From: Myxococcus xanthus | GTDB lineage: Bacteria; Myxococcota; Myxococcia; Myxococcales; Myxococcaceae | DNA length: 43,142 nt | Assembly (NCBI RefSeq): GCF_013116825.1 | Contig: NZ_JABFNS010000080.1 | Location: forward strand, 1 to 43,142 | Direction: 5' to 3' | Shown: one piece after another, positions 1 to 8,362 of the stretch | How the letters are laid out: every line of letters starts with the position of its first letter | How positions within the stretch are numbered: position 1 is the first letter of the stretch | Notes under the pieces: generated by a model | The model's database searches: none | Seen by the model: the letters and a program-made list of their open reading frames with translations, nothing else | Told to the model about the DNA's origin: nothing | Position numbers and translations under genes: made by a program

Positions 1-60
1 GCTTCCGGAGTCTTCAGCGCCGCCCAGTGGCTTCCGCTGTTTTCTTCCGGAGGGGCGCGG

Positions 61-90
61 CTTCTACCGCTTTGCCGCCCTCCCTGTCAA
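61..90 (-). promoter_or_regulatory. Array promoter P1
   Basis: On the minus strand TTGACA (85-90), 18-bp spacer, TAGAAG (61-66), followed by CCGCGCCCC. Upstream, GTCAAC and GTTGAC form a small inverted repeat around 86-114. This is the promoter closest to the left edge. Confidence 0.7.
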
Positions 91-155
91 CCGCTGCTTC
101 GTTGACTTCCTCGACTCGTCCGCCCTTTCTTCCGGGCTTCTTCGTCGGGGCGCGG

Positions 156-183
156 CTTCTACCACCACCGCGCCTCCTGTCAA
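156..183 (-). promoter_or_regulatory. Array promoter P2
   Basis: On the minus strand TTGACA (178-183), 16-bp spacer, TAGAAG (156-161), then CCGCGCCCC. As in P1, an inverted GTCAAC/GTTGAC pair sits at and above the -35 box. Confidence 0.7.
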
Positions 184-277
184 CTCGCTGCGTTGACCGC
201 CGTATTCCGCATTGTCGTACTGACTCGCTCGAAGTGCCTTCCGCGCCAGTGCGCGGGCTTCTTTGCGAGATTCAGGG

Positions 278-305
278 CTTCTACCACCACCGGCCCTGGG
301 ATCAA
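278..305 (-). promoter_or_regulatory. Array promoter P3 (degenerate)
   Basis: On the minus strand TTGATC (300-305), 16-bp spacer, TAGAAG (278-283). Its discriminator starts CCCTGAA, unlike the CCGCGCCCC of the other copies, so this is the most diverged unit. Confidence 0.55.
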
Positions 306-384
306 CTTTCCAAGTCGAGCCCTCTATTTCCTGCTGCTGCTCCGTCAAGGCGCTTGGATCAGCCACCCGTCCGAAGGGGCGCGG

Positions 385-412
385 CTTCTACCACCGCCGC
401 GTCCTGGGTCAA
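385..412 (-). promoter_or_regulatory. Array promoter P4
   Basis: On the minus strand TTGACC (407-412), 16-bp spacer, TAGAAG (385-390), then CCGCGCCCC. Confidence 0.65.
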
Positions 413-479
413 CAATCTTCATCGACCCTCTTATTCTGCTGTCAGCTCCCCGCCCGGATCTGCGTCGGGCGGGGCGCGG

Positions 480-509
480 CTTCTATCCCCGCGACGCGCG
501 ACCTGTCAA
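480..509 (-). promoter_or_regulatory. Array promoter P5 (most upstream)
   Basis: On the minus strand TTGACA (504-509), 18-bp spacer, TAGAAG (480-485), then CCGCGCCCC. It lies about 50 bp beyond the bioA stop codon, so it fires after bioA has ended. Confidence 0.7.
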
Positions 510-559
510 CCACCCTTCGGTTCGCGCCCACACATTCGTAGGCAGCGGATCCACGAGGC

Positions 560-1891
560 TCAGCCGCCAGCGACTTCCTGGAGGGACGCCTCCACTCCGG
601 ACAGCAGCTCCTCGAGCGCCTCGTCAGAGATAGTCAGTGCCGGCGCGATGTACACGGTGTCTCCCATGGGCCGCAGGTAGAGCCCTCGGCGACGCGCGGC
701 CTCGTACACTCGCCACCCTCCTCGAGCGAGGTAACCACCACCGCCCAGGTCCACCGCGCCCACCATTCCCACGGCGCGGGGGCGCACCAGGCCCGGAATC
801 GAGGCGGCCATCCGCTCGAAGGCGGCTTTCACGCGGGGGGCCTTTCGCGCCACCTGCCCCATCACATCCTCGTCCCGGTAGACGGCCAGCACTTCCCGGG
901 CGATGGCGGCGCCCAACGGGTTCCCACAGTACGAGTGCCCGTAATACAGCGCCCGGCTCGCCGCCCCGAGGAAGCCGGAGAAGACGCGCTCCGAGGCCAG
1001 CGTCGCGCCGAACGGCAGGACTCCTCCCGAGAGGGCTTTCGCCAGACACAACATGTCCGGCACCACGCCCGCCAGATCCACCGCGAAGCGTGCGCCCGTG
1101 CGCCCCAGCCCCGTGAAGACTTCATCGGCGATGAGGAAGGTGTCCACCTCACGCGTGGCCTCGCGCACGGCCCGGACGAAGTCCGGTGAGTACATCACCA
1201 TGCCCGCCGCGCCCTGCAGCACCGGCTCCAGGATGACGCCCGCAATCTCCTCCGGGCGCGTACGCAAGGTGGACCTGACCTGTTCGAAGGCGCGCGTCCA
1301 GCCCCCCTCCTCCGCCGGAGAGGGAACGTGCACCACGTCGAAGAGCAGGGGGCCAAAGACTTCCCGGAACAGGGGAACGCCTCCCACGCTGGTGGCGCCC
1401 ATCGTCTCGCCGTGGAACGCCCCCGACAGCGTGATGAAGCGGGTGCGACGCGGTTGGCCATTCTGCGCCCAGTACTGGGCCGCCATCTTGATGGCCACCT
1501 CCACCGCCGTGCTGCCGTTGTCTGAATAGAAGACCCGCGAGAGGCGCTCGGACGCAGGGAGGCCGGGGCAGTCCGAACCGGGGGCGATGGCCGCCAGCTC
1601 CGACGCCAGCAGCGCCCCCGGCTCATGGGTGATGCCCGCCAGGGAGACGTGTGGGAGCGCGGCGGCCTGCTCGGCGAGCGCGCGCATCAAGCGCGGGTGA
1701 CGGTGGCCCAGCGTGGACACCCACCAGGAGCCGTTGGCGTCCAGATAGCGCGTGCCGTCCGCGTCATGGAGGTATGCCCCCTCCGAGCGCACCACCACCA
1801 GCGGATCCGTCTCGGCGATGTAGGCCTCCATCGCCGTGTAGGGATGCCAGACGTGCGCCTTGTCCAATCCGACGATGTCCGCCCGCTTCAC
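560..1891 (-). CDS. bioA: Adenosylmethionine-8-amino-7-oxononanoate aminotransferase
   Basis: A PLP-dependent class III aminotransferase of 443 residues, the usual BioA length. BioA converts 7-keto-8-aminopelargonate to 7,8-diaminopelargonate in biotin synthesis, using S-adenosylmethionine as amino donor in most bacteria. Visible signatures are the N-terminal HVWHPYT (13-19), DANGSWWVSTLGHRHP near 51-66, the cofactor-contacting DE at 256-257 in ADEVFTG, and the Schiff-base lysine K285 in CLAKALSGG. The start is GTG with a GGAGAGGAG ribosome site just upstream. No other biotin gene lies beside it, and no BirA-type operator palindrome was found in the 225 bp upstream. The HVWHPYT and SWWVSTLGH motifs make BioA much more likely than another class III aminotransferase. 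Confidence 0.93.
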   Translation of the reverse strand: MKRADIVGLDKAHVWHPYTAMEAYIAETDPLVVVRSEGAYLHDADGTRYLDANGSWWVSTLGHRHPRLMRALAEQAAALPHVSLAGITHEPGALLASELAAIAPGSDCPGLPASERLSRVFYSDNGSTAVEVAIKMAAQYWAQNGQPRRTRFITLSGAFHGETMGATSVGGVPLFREVFGPLLFDVVHVPSPAEEGGWTRAFEQVRSTLRTRPEEIAGVILEPVLQGAAGMVMYSPDFVRAVREATREVDTFLIADEVFTGLGRTGARFAVDLAGVVPDMLCLAKALSGGVLPFGATLASERVFSGFLGAASRALYYGHSYCGNPLGAAIAREVLAVYRDEDVMGQVARKAPRVKAAFERMAASIPGLVRPRAVGMVGAVDLGGGGYLARGGWRVYEAARRRGLYLRPMGDTVYIAPALTISDEALEELLSGVEASLQEVAGG

Positions 1892-2116
1892 GCGTGTACT
1901 CCTCTCCTGGAGCTCCGTGCCCCTCCGTACCGGAAGAACGGGCCGCGCCGCCGCGCGTCATGTCATGCCACGGCGCGTTCTACTGATGGCCCCCTGAAGC
2001 GGGGAGCGAGCGGGCCCGTCGCCCCGGAGGGCAGGGCCGCCGCTCTTCCGTCCCGCGTGACGCTGCCATGACATGCCCGGTGTTACCCCGGTTCAGTCAC
2101 TGCCCAGGGAACTCGA

Positions 2117-2911
2117 ATGGCCGTCCTCATCTTCTTCGTCTCGCACTGGCTGCTCTGCGTGTTCTTCCAGAGCTTCTTCCAGCACCGGTACGCGGCCCAC
2201 CGCATGTACACCATGGGGCCGAAGACGGAGCGGGTGATGCACCTGCTCACCTACCTGGTGCAGGGCTCGTCCTACCTGTCGCCCAAGGCGTACGCCATCC
2301 TCCACCGTGAGCACCATGCCTTCTCCGACACCGAGAAGGATCCGCACTCGCCCCACTTCTTCAAGGATGTGGCGCGGATGATGTGGCACACCAAGGCGCG
2401 CTACGACGACTACGCGGCCGGCCGCGGACAGCCCGAGGCCCGCTTCCTGGGCGGCTACCCGGAGTGGCCCCTGGTGGACACCACGCTGCGCACCTCGTGG
2501 CTCGCGACGCTGGGCTGGGTGGCCCTCTACTCCGCCTTCTATGTGGCGTTCGCCACCTCGCCCTGGCAGTTCCTGCTGCTGCCCCTGCACTTCCTCATGG
2601 GGCCGGTGCACGGAGCCATCGTCAACTGGTGCGGCCACAAGTACGGCTACCGGAACTTCGACAGCACCGACAAGTCGCGCAACTCCCTGCCCATGGACTT
2701 CCTCTGCATGGGGGAGCTCTTCCAGAACAACCACCACAAGTACGGCAGCAGCCCCAACTTCGCGGCGCGGAAGTTCGAGCTGGACCCCACGTGGCAGGTG
2801 ATGCGCGTGCTGGCCCTGCTGCGCATCATCCGCATCGCCACCCCTCAGCGTGCAGTCTGGCCGGAGGCCCGCGAGGCCGCGCGCGCCGAGAGCGCCGCTC
2901 GGGCCGCCTGA
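2117..2911 (+). CDS. Acyl-CoA-desaturase-like membrane fatty acid desaturase
   Basis: A 264-residue integral membrane di-iron desaturase that would introduce a double bond into an acyl chain. The family histidine boxes are present: HRYAAH (23-28), HREHH (63-67) and NNHHKYG (204-210). Extra conserved histidines lie in HGAIVNWCGHKYG (165-177). Hydrophobic stretches occur at 1-20, 40-60, 125-145 and 148-170. It is shorter than typical stearoyl-CoA desaturases (about 300 or more residues) but no box is missing. An AGGGAA ribosome site precedes the ATG. It is divergent from bioA. The exact substrate and double-bond position cannot be read from sequence. Confidence 0.88.
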   Translation: MAVLIFFVSHWLLCVFFQSFFQHRYAAHRMYTMGPKTERVMHLLTYLVQGSSYLSPKAYAILHREHHAFSDTEKDPHSPHFFKDVARMMWHTKARYDDYAAGRGQPEARFLGGYPEWPLVDTTLRTSWLATLGWVALYSAFYVAFATSPWQFLLLPLHFLMGPVHGAIVNWCGHKYGYRNFDSTDKSRNSLPMDFLCMGELFQNNHHKYGSSPNFAARKFELDPTWQVMRVLALLRIIRIATPQRAVWPEAREAARAESAARAA

Positions 2912-2966
2912 CGGGCAGGCCAGCAACACACGGCGGGCACGTGCGGGGCGCGTTAAGAGTGCCCCC

Positions 2967-4166
2967 GTGCCCGCCGATACCCCGCTCCGTCTCCGCATCC
3001 TCGAAGCAGTGACTGATGCCCCGGCCGAAGGCTGGGACGCGCTCGTGGGCCCTGGCGCCCCGCCCTTCGTCCGGCACGCCTGGCTGGCGGCCATGGAGGA
3101 GAGCGGGAGCGCCACCGAGGAGACGGGCTGGGCGCCGCATCACCTCACGCTGTGGCGTGGCCCCAAGCTGGTGGCCGCCGCGCCCGCGTACCTCAAGTTC
3201 CACAGCATGGGCGAGTACATCTATGACTTCGGCTGGGCGGATGCCGCCGCCCGCCTCGGAGTCGAGTACTACCCGAAGCTCGTCGTGGGCGGGCCGCTGT
3301 CCCCCGCCACCGTCCCCCGCTTCCTCATCGCCCCGGGCGAGGACGTCCCCGCGCTGCGCCGGGCCCTGCTTGCCGCCGCCGCCGGGAGCGCCCAGGAGGC
3401 GGGCTGCTCCTCCGTTCACGTCCTGTATCCCACGGGGGACGAGGCGGACTTCCTGGAGGCCGAGGGGCTCGCCCGGCGCATCACCCTTCAGTTCCACTGG
3501 AAGAACCCGGGCTACGGCAGCTACGACGACTACCTGGCGCGCTTTGACTCCAAGCGCCGCAACCAGCTCAAGCGCGAGCGCGGGGCCGCGGCCACCCAGG
3601 GCATCTCCCTACGCACGGTGCGCGGCGACGCGCTCTCCCAGGCGCACGCCCAGCGTGCCTATGGCTTCTACACCTCCACCTGCGAGCGCCACGCCTGGGG
3701 GCAGATTCAACTCACCCCCGACTTCTTCGCGCGGGTCTTCCGCACGATGCCGGGCTCGGTGGAGTTGGTGGAGGCGGTGCGCGGCCAGCAGGTCATCGCC
3801 GGCGCCTTCAACCTGGCCACCCCGGAGCGCCTCTATGGCCGCTACTGGGGCGCCTTCGAGGAGCACCCCTTCCTCCACTTCCACGTCTGCCTGTACCACT
3901 CCGTGGAGGACTGCATCCGGACCGGCCGCAAGGTGTTCGAGCCCGGCGCTGGGGGTGAACACAAGGTGTCTCGGGGCTTCGAGCCCACCGCCGTGCACAG
4001 CGCCCACCTCCTCTTCGACAAGACACTGGACGGCGCGGTACGGGGCTTCCTCCGCCGGGAGTACGGACGGCTGGCGCCCGCCGTGGAGGAGGCCGAGCGC
4101 ATCTGCGGGCTGAAACCCTGGCCCCTGGCCGCCTCCCCGGGCACCCAAGGGGCCACCGGCACCTGA
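2967..4166 (+). CDS. FemAB/GNAT-like protein, DUF482 (peptidogalycan) family
   Basis: A 399-residue protein with the layout of the DUF482 family: an N-terminal half with FVRHAWLAAMEESG, a central KRRNQLKRERGAA, and a C-terminal acyltransferase-like half ending in EPGAGGEHKVSRGFEPT and HSAHLLFD. The family has a tandem GNAT/FemX-like fold and is named for a presumed role in peptidoglycan or polysaccharide metabolism; its reaction is not established. I chose GTG 2967 because it lies after the desaturase stop (2911) and matches the usual family N-terminus. The frame stays open upstream to 2850, overlapping the desaturase, but that part has no family resemblance. It probably follows the desaturase in one transcript, although a weak -10-like TTAAGAGT lies a few bases before the start. 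Confidence 0.83.
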   Translation: MPADTPLRLRILEAVTDAPAEGWDALVGPGAPPFVRHAWLAAMEESGSATEETGWAPHHLTLWRGPKLVAAAPAYLKFHSMGEYIYDFGWADAAARLGVEYYPKLVVGGPLSPATVPRFLIAPGEDVPALRRALLAAAAGSAQEAGCSSVHVLYPTGDEADFLEAEGLARRITLQFHWKNPGYGSYDDYLARFDSKRRNQLKRERGAAATQGISLRTVRGDALSQAHAQRAYGFYTSTCERHAWGQIQLTPDFFARVFRTMPGSVELVEAVRGQQVIAGAFNLATPERLYGRYWGAFEEHPFLHFHVCLYHSVEDCIRTGRKVFEPGAGGEHKVSRGFEPTAVHSAHLLFDKTLDGAVRGFLRREYGRLAPAVEEAERICGLKPWPLAASPGTQGATGT

Positions 4167-4213
4167 ACGCCCCCCGGACTGTCAGCCTGAAGAGGCCTCT
4201 CCGCGACTTGAAG

Positions 4214-4241
4214 TTGTGAAACCGGGGTGAGCCTCTAGAGT
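4214..4241 (+). promoter_or_regulatory. Sigma70-like promoter of the SUFU-domain gene
   Basis: TTGTGA (4214-4219), 16-bp spacer, TAGAGT (4236-4241). The start ATG lies only 9 bases beyond the -10 box, so the transcript is expected to be leaderless or nearly so; no Shine-Dalgarno sequence is seen. Confidence 0.55.
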
Positions 4242-4250
4242 GTCATCGCC

Positions 4251-4937
4251 ATGAAAGCCCCGGAGACGGACGAAGACTTCATCCAGTGGTACGAGGACTG
4301 CTGGGCGGACCGCGACGAAGTCGAGTATCCGAAGATGTTCGGCGCCATTGACGAAGGCGTCTTCACGCTCGATCAGACGGATGCCATCCAAGCGTGGATG
4401 GAGAGTGAGCTGGCCCAGGTCCAGGAAGCGGACCCCAACTGGGGTCCCATGGGCGTGCGCGTCTCCCCGCCCAGCGAGAGCTACCCCTACTGGACCTATG
4501 TCACCAGTGGACTGTCCAACCCCTTCACCGTGGCGCCCGGCGAGGACATCCCCGACGGCGCGCCCAGCGGGCTGGGCTACGAGATGGTCATCCACTCGCC
4601 CGAAGAGGCGAAGTGGCCGGTGTTCCGGCTGCTGGACATGATGGCCTACAACCTCGTGTCCCTGCGCGCCTTCGCCATGGGCCACCGCTACCCGGTGGAA
4701 GGCTCCCTGGACGGTGGCGAGTCCAAGCTGAGCGGCTTCGTGTTCGTCCGGGACCCGTCCCGGCCCGACCACTTCGTGCTCCCCAGCGGCAAGGTGCAGC
4801 TGCTCACCCTGGTGGGCGCCACCCGCAACGAGATGGCCTTCGCCCGCTCCAACGGCATGGACAAGCTGATGGCCAAGCTGGTGGCCGCGGGCTCCGGCTA
4901 CATCACCCAGCCCGACCGGGAAGAAGTGAAGTTGTAA
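4251..4937 (+). CDS. Suppressor-of-fused (SUFU) domain protein
   Basis: A 228-residue soluble acidic protein. Most of its length matches the SUFU family: PYWTYVTSGLSNPF (about residues 80-93), GYEMVIHSP in the core, and the C-terminal LLTLVGATRNEMAFARSNG. In animals SUFU restrains Gli transcription factors. Bacterial members are free-standing and have been catalogued as putative immunity proteins of polymorphic toxin systems, but no toxin gene is adjacent here, so a toxin-neutralising role is only possible. It seems monocistronic: its own promoter lies upstream and a strong bidirectional hairpin follows. Confidence 0.82.
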   Translation: MKAPETDEDFIQWYEDCWADRDEVEYPKMFGAIDEGVFTLDQTDAIQAWMESELAQVQEADPNWGPMGVRVSPPSESYPYWTYVTSGLSNPFTVAPGEDIPDGAPSGLGYEMVIHSPEEAKWPVFRLLDMMAYNLVSLRAFAMGHRYPVEGSLDGGESKLSGFVFVRDPSRPDHFVLPSGKVQLLTLVGATRNEMAFARSNGMDKLMAKLVAAGSGYITQPDREEVKL

Positions 4938-4954
4938 TCACACTGCTTCCGAGT

Positions 4955-4990
4955 CGCGCGCCGGCCGCCCTTCTCAGGGACCGGCGCGCG
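4955..4990. terminator. Bidirectional hairpin between convergent genes
   Basis: A perfect 10-bp inverted repeat, CGCGCGCCGG (4955-4964) and CCGGCGCGCG (4981-4990), with a 16-base loop. It separates the SUFU gene from the convergent kinase and overlaps the kinase's last codons and stop. There is no U-run, so termination would need the stem alone or Rho. Confidence 0.5.
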
Positions 4991-6938
4991 GCGGGGCGTC
5001 CTCCACCAACGCGTGCAGGACGCCCAGCTCGAACGGCTTTTCGATGCGCGGCACCGGCACCGACTGGAGGAAGGTCCGTGCTCGCTCGGAGAAGCCTCCG
5101 CCCGTCATGAAGACGAAGCGCGCGAGCAGCTCCGGCTGACGCGAGGACAGCGCGTCGTACACGTCCATCCCCGTCAGGTCCCCCATCATCAAGTCACAGA
5201 AGATGCGGTCGAAGTCCCCGTCGCGCGCCAGCGTGTCCAACGCCTCGCGCCCGCTGTGGACCACCACCACCTCGTGACGCACGCCGAGGATGCGGCCCAG
5301 CACCGAGGCGAGCAGCGGCTCGTCATCCACCACCAGCACCCGCTTCCGCCCGGGAAGGTCCTTGTCCTCCACCACCCGCACGGCTGGCGCGTCCGCGTCG
5401 GTGGTGGGCAGCCGCACCTGGAAGACACTGCCCAGCCCCGGCGCGCTCGAGGCCGACAACTCGCCCCCCATGCCTCGCACCAGGCCCAGGCTGGTGGACA
5501 GGCCGAGTCCAGCGCCCTCCCCCAGGGGACGGGTGGTGAAGAAGGGCTCGAAGGCGCGCTCCAGGACCTCGGGCGCCATGCCGTGGCCGTTGTCCGCCAC
5601 CTCCACCACCACCGTCGCGCCGTCCCTCCAGGTGGAGAGCGTCACCTGGTAGCGCGCCACGTCCCCTTCCGGGATGGCCTGCGCGGCGTTGACGAGCAGT
5701 TGGAGGAACACCTGCCCCAGCCGCGTCTCGTGCGCCATCACCGTGGGCACCGGCCCCAGGCGCTTCTCGACGCGGGCCCGGTGGCGCAGGTGCGGCATCG
5801 CCATGGAGAGGCCGAACTCCAGCGCCGCGTGCACGTCCACGGGCGACAGTTGCGGCTCCTCCGCTCGAGCGAAGGTCTGCAAGTCACGGACGGTGGTGCG
5901 GATGCGCTCGGCGCCTTCCTTCGCCTCGCGCAGGGCCTCCATCGCCTCGCCCAACGCGCGGGCCCATGATTCACGCACCGCGCCCTGCTCCGCGAGGGGC
6001 TCGAGCTGCTCCAGCGCGAACTGCAGGTTGCCCACGACATAGGAAAGCGGGTTGTTGATTTCGTGCCCCACGCCCGCCGCGAGCTGTCCCGCCATGGCCA
6101 GCTTCTCCGACTGCACCAGTCGCTCACGCGCGGCCATGAGCTCGCGGGTGCGCTCGTGGACCAGGGCCTCGGCTTCCAGGCGGCCCGAGTGCTCGCGCGA
6201 CAGGAGCACGTCCCGCTCCGCCTCCGCCTGCTTCCTGGCGGTGATGTCCCGCCCGAAGATGGACACGTTGCCGTTGGCGCCCCAGGCGTGCACCTCATGC
6301 CAGCGTCCAGGCGTGGCGCGCCATTCGAAGATGGTGTGGCCCGCGCCGCTCGCGACCCGGCGCAGCTCCCGCTCCATCCGCGTGCCCAGCAACTCCGGGC
6401 ACGCCTGCCACAGAATCTGCCGGAAGAGTTGCTCCTGCGAACGCCCGCTGAGGGCCGCGGCCTCGTGGTTCACGTAGGTGATTCGCCACTCCGCATCCAG
6501 CGTGAAGAACGCGTCGGGCGTGGCCTCCAGCATGCTCCGCACCCAGTCCAGGGTTTCGCGGACGCTCTCCTCCAACCGCAGGGCGCTGGTGATGTCACGC
6601 AGGCGCAGCAGCACACCGTCCCGGAGAGGCACCGCCGTTCCCTGCAGCCACACGTCCCCTTCCTGGAAGCTGTCCGCGGCCGGCCGGCCCTCCTCCACCA
6701 CGTTCCGGAGCAGGTCCACCCGGGAGGCCAGGCCCGAGCCCGGCATCAGCTCGCGCAGCCGCCGGCCGCGCAGCGACTCCGGGGCGGCGTGCCCCAGTGC
6801 GCGCGCACCCGCGGGATTCGCCCAGGCCCACTGGAAGTCGACGACCGCTCCCGCCGCGTCCCGAACGGCGTGCAACACCATGCAGCCCTCAGGCTGGTGT
6901 CGCTCCGCTTCCTCGAGCACCACCAGCAGCACATCCAT
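4974..6938 (-). CDS. PAS-domain hybrid sensor histidine kinase with C-terminal receiver
   Basis: A 654-residue soluble hybrid kinase. Order: a PAS-like domain (about 1-120), a second PAS domain (about 130-235, starting MLEATPDAFFTLD and ending GRDITARKQAEAE), a coiled linker, the dimerisation/phosphoacceptor box GHEINNPL with H292, a catalytic ATPase domain with LVNAAQAIPEG, EVADNGHGM and GAGLGLS, then a receiver (532-654) with VVDDEP, phospho-acceptor D582 in FCDLMM, T612 and K634 in EKPF. No membrane segment is seen, so it should sense a cytoplasmic cue. ATG 6938 gives a clean PAS start; GTG 7010 is an alternative in an AT-richer stretch, and the frame continues into the divergent gene. No cognate regulator is adjacent. 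Confidence 0.87.
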   Translation of the reverse strand: MDVLLVVLEEAERHQPEGCMVLHAVRDAAGAVVDFQWAWANPAGARALGHAAPESLRGRRLRELMPGSGLASRVDLLRNVVEEGRPAADSFQEGDVWLQGTAVPLRDGVLLRLRDITSALRLEESVRETLDWVRSMLEATPDAFFTLDAEWRITYVNHEAAALSGRSQEQLFRQILWQACPELLGTRMERELRRVASGAGHTIFEWRATPGRWHEVHAWGANGNVSIFGRDITARKQAEAERDVLLSREHSGRLEAEALVHERTRELMAARERLVQSEKLAMAGQLAAGVGHEINNPLSYVVGNLQFALEQLEPLAEQGAVRESWARALGEAMEALREAKEGAERIRTTVRDLQTFARAEEPQLSPVDVHAALEFGLSMAMPHLRHRARVEKRLGPVPTVMAHETRLGQVFLQLLVNAAQAIPEGDVARYQVTLSTWRDGATVVVEVADNGHGMAPEVLERAFEPFFTTRPLGEGAGLGLSTSLGLVRGMGGELSASSAPGLGSVFQVRLPTTDADAPAVRVVEDKDLPGRKRVLVVDDEPLLASVLGRILGVRHEVVVVHSGREALDTLARDGDFDRIFCDLMMGDLTGMDVYDALSSRQPELLARFVFMTGGGFSERARTFLQSVPVPRIEKPFELGVLHALVEDAPPRAGP

Positions 6939-7127
6939 GTCGGGCGCCGGAGCCGCCTGGAATCGGTCGTTCAGAATGGCTCCATGTCGACACGAATACG
7001 TGGCCGTCACAAGTACACACGGCAAACATGTATCAGTATCAGTTCCCGTGTGTCTGTCGGCCAGCCGCCGCTTGACCAGGCTCGCGCGCGCAGGAGAGGC
7101 CCGCGCGGCTAGGCTCCTCGGCCGCCC
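6939..7127. promoter_or_regulatory. Divergent promoter region with AT-richer island
   Basis: The 189 bp between the divergent kinase and epimerase genes contain an AT-rich island (about 6990-7045) that stands out from its surroundings. It holds a direct repeat TATCAGTATCAG (7031-7042). A -10-like TAGGCT (7110-7115) lies 12 bases before the epimerase ATG, with no recognisable -35 box. No convincing pair of boxes for the kinase was found. Confidence 0.4.
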
Positions 7128-8204
7128 ATGACGCCCACCCTCATCACCGCCGTCCGCTTCGAGCCGCTGCACCTCCCCCTCACCGAGCCCTTCGCCATCG
7201 CCACCGGCGCGCAGTACGCCGCGGAGAACGTCCTGGTCCGGCTCACCCTGGCGGACGGCTCCGAGGGACTGGGCGAAGCCGCCCCCTTCCCCGCCGTCAG
7301 TGGAGAAACACAGGCCAGTACGCTGGCCGCCCTGGAACAGGTGCGCGCGGGGCTGGTGGGACGCGACGCTCGCGCGTGGCGGCCCGCGTCCGAGGCGCTG
7401 GGGGATTCACTCGCGCTGGCCCCCTCCGCCCGGTGCGCCGTGGAGACGGCGCTGCTCGATGCGCTGGCTCGGCACTACCGCGTTCCGTTGTACGTGATGC
7501 TGGGCGGCGCGCAGTCCGCGCTGGACATCGACATGACGGTCACCGCGGGAGACGTGGCCCATGCGCGAACGTCCGCGCAGGCCATCCTGGCGCGGGGAAT
7601 CACCACGCTGAAGGTGAAGGTCGGGGCGCTGCCGCCCGTCGAGGACGCGGCACGGCTGGTGGCCATTCATGAAGTCGCGCCCCAGGCGCGGCTCTTCGCG
7701 GATGCCAACGGCGGCTATGACGTGGCCGAGGCGCTCGCCTTCTTGAAGGAGCTGGCGCGCGCGGACGTCCCCCTGGCCCTCTTCGAACAACCCGTGCCCG
7801 CGCATGACGTGGCCGGCATGGCGGAGCTCACGCGCCGCTCGCGCGTGCCAGTGTGCGCGGATGAGTCGGCGCGCTCGGCGAAGGACGTGCTGCGACTCAT
7901 CCGGGAAGGCGCCGCGCATGCCATCAACATCAAGACGATGAAGTGCGGCGTCGTCGAGGCACTGACGATGTGGAGCCTCGCTCGCGCAGCGGGCCTGGAG
8001 CTCATGGTGGGCGGCATGGTGGAGAGCGTGCTGGCGATGTCCGCCTCGGCGCACCTGGCCGCCGGATTGGGGGGCTTCACCTACGCCGACCTGGATACGC
8101 CGCTGTTCATCGCACGCCACCCCTTCCAGGGCGGCGCCCGGTACACGGGCGCACGGCTGGAGTTGCCAACGGATGCGCCCGGGCACGGTGTCACGCTGGC
8201 CTGA
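7128..8204 (+). CDS. Dipeptide epimerase (L-Ala-D/L-Glu epimerase type), enolase superfamily
   Basis: A 358-residue enolase-superfamily enzyme of the muconate-lactonizing subgroup. The catalytic pattern is complete: paired lysines K162 and K164 in LKVKVG, metal ligands D192 (FADANGGY), E220 (LFEQPV) and D245 (CADES), and the opposite-face lysine K269 in NIKTMK. The late DLDTPLF motif matches the substrate-binding DxD of dipeptide epimerases. Such enzymes epimerise the C-terminal residue of dipeptides, commonly L-Ala-D-Glu from murein peptides, which suits a bacteriolytic predator that recycles cell-wall fragments (inference). Exact dipeptide preference varies widely across the family and cannot be assigned. 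N-terminal half is the capping domain (about 1-125). Confidence 0.88.
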   Translation: MTPTLITAVRFEPLHLPLTEPFAIATGAQYAAENVLVRLTLADGSEGLGEAAPFPAVSGETQASTLAALEQVRAGLVGRDARAWRPASEALGDSLALAPSARCAVETALLDALARHYRVPLYVMLGGAQSALDIDMTVTAGDVAHARTSAQAILARGITTLKVKVGALPPVEDAARLVAIHEVAPQARLFADANGGYDVAEALAFLKELARADVPLALFEQPVPAHDVAGMAELTRRSRVPVCADESARSAKDVLRLIREGAAHAINIKTMKCGVVEALTMWSLARAAGLELMVGGMVESVLAMSASAHLAAGLGGFTYADLDTPLFIARHPFQGGARYTGARLELPTDAPGHGVTLA

Positions 8205-8362
8205 GCCGCGCCCCGCCGCACCGCCTGCGAACAGGCGACCGCCTCACTTGAAACCGCTTTGCTGGAGCATTCCAGCGGCTCTGCGCTCGTGTAGATGGTG
8301 GAGGGCATCGCGTGAGGCCTGGCGGGCGGCTCCTCGTGGGGCATTCGCGCTAGGGTAGGCGG

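Larger units (their letters stand above)
50..510 (-). repeat. Five-copy tandem promoter repeat array
   Basis: Five imperfect copies of a 40-bp unit lie 95, 122, 107 and 95 bp apart. Read on the minus strand, each copy is a TTGACA-like hexamer, 16 or 18 bp, the invariant hexamer TAGAAG, then usually CCGCGCCCC. The sequence between units is much less conserved, so the conservation sits on promoter elements. No gene is supported in 1-559; the open frames there read through the repeats and match no family. The array points away from bioA and must serve a gene left of the window. The fivefold arrangement and GC-rich discriminator resemble rRNA or tRNA operon promoters (inference). Confidence 0.8.

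Noticed and set aside
50..510. CRISPR array
   Set aside because: Repeats are imperfect, conserved parts are promoter hexamers, spacers are not uniform, and there are no cas genes in the window.
27..680. Long plus-strand open frames across the left end
   Set aside because: They read through the promoter repeats and the bioA 3' end, are rich in Pro/Arg/Ser and match no family. Open frames by chance are common at this GC content.
1892..2116. BirA operator in front of bioA
   Set aside because: No palindrome resembling TTGTAAACC...GGTTTACAA is present; bioA regulation is left open.
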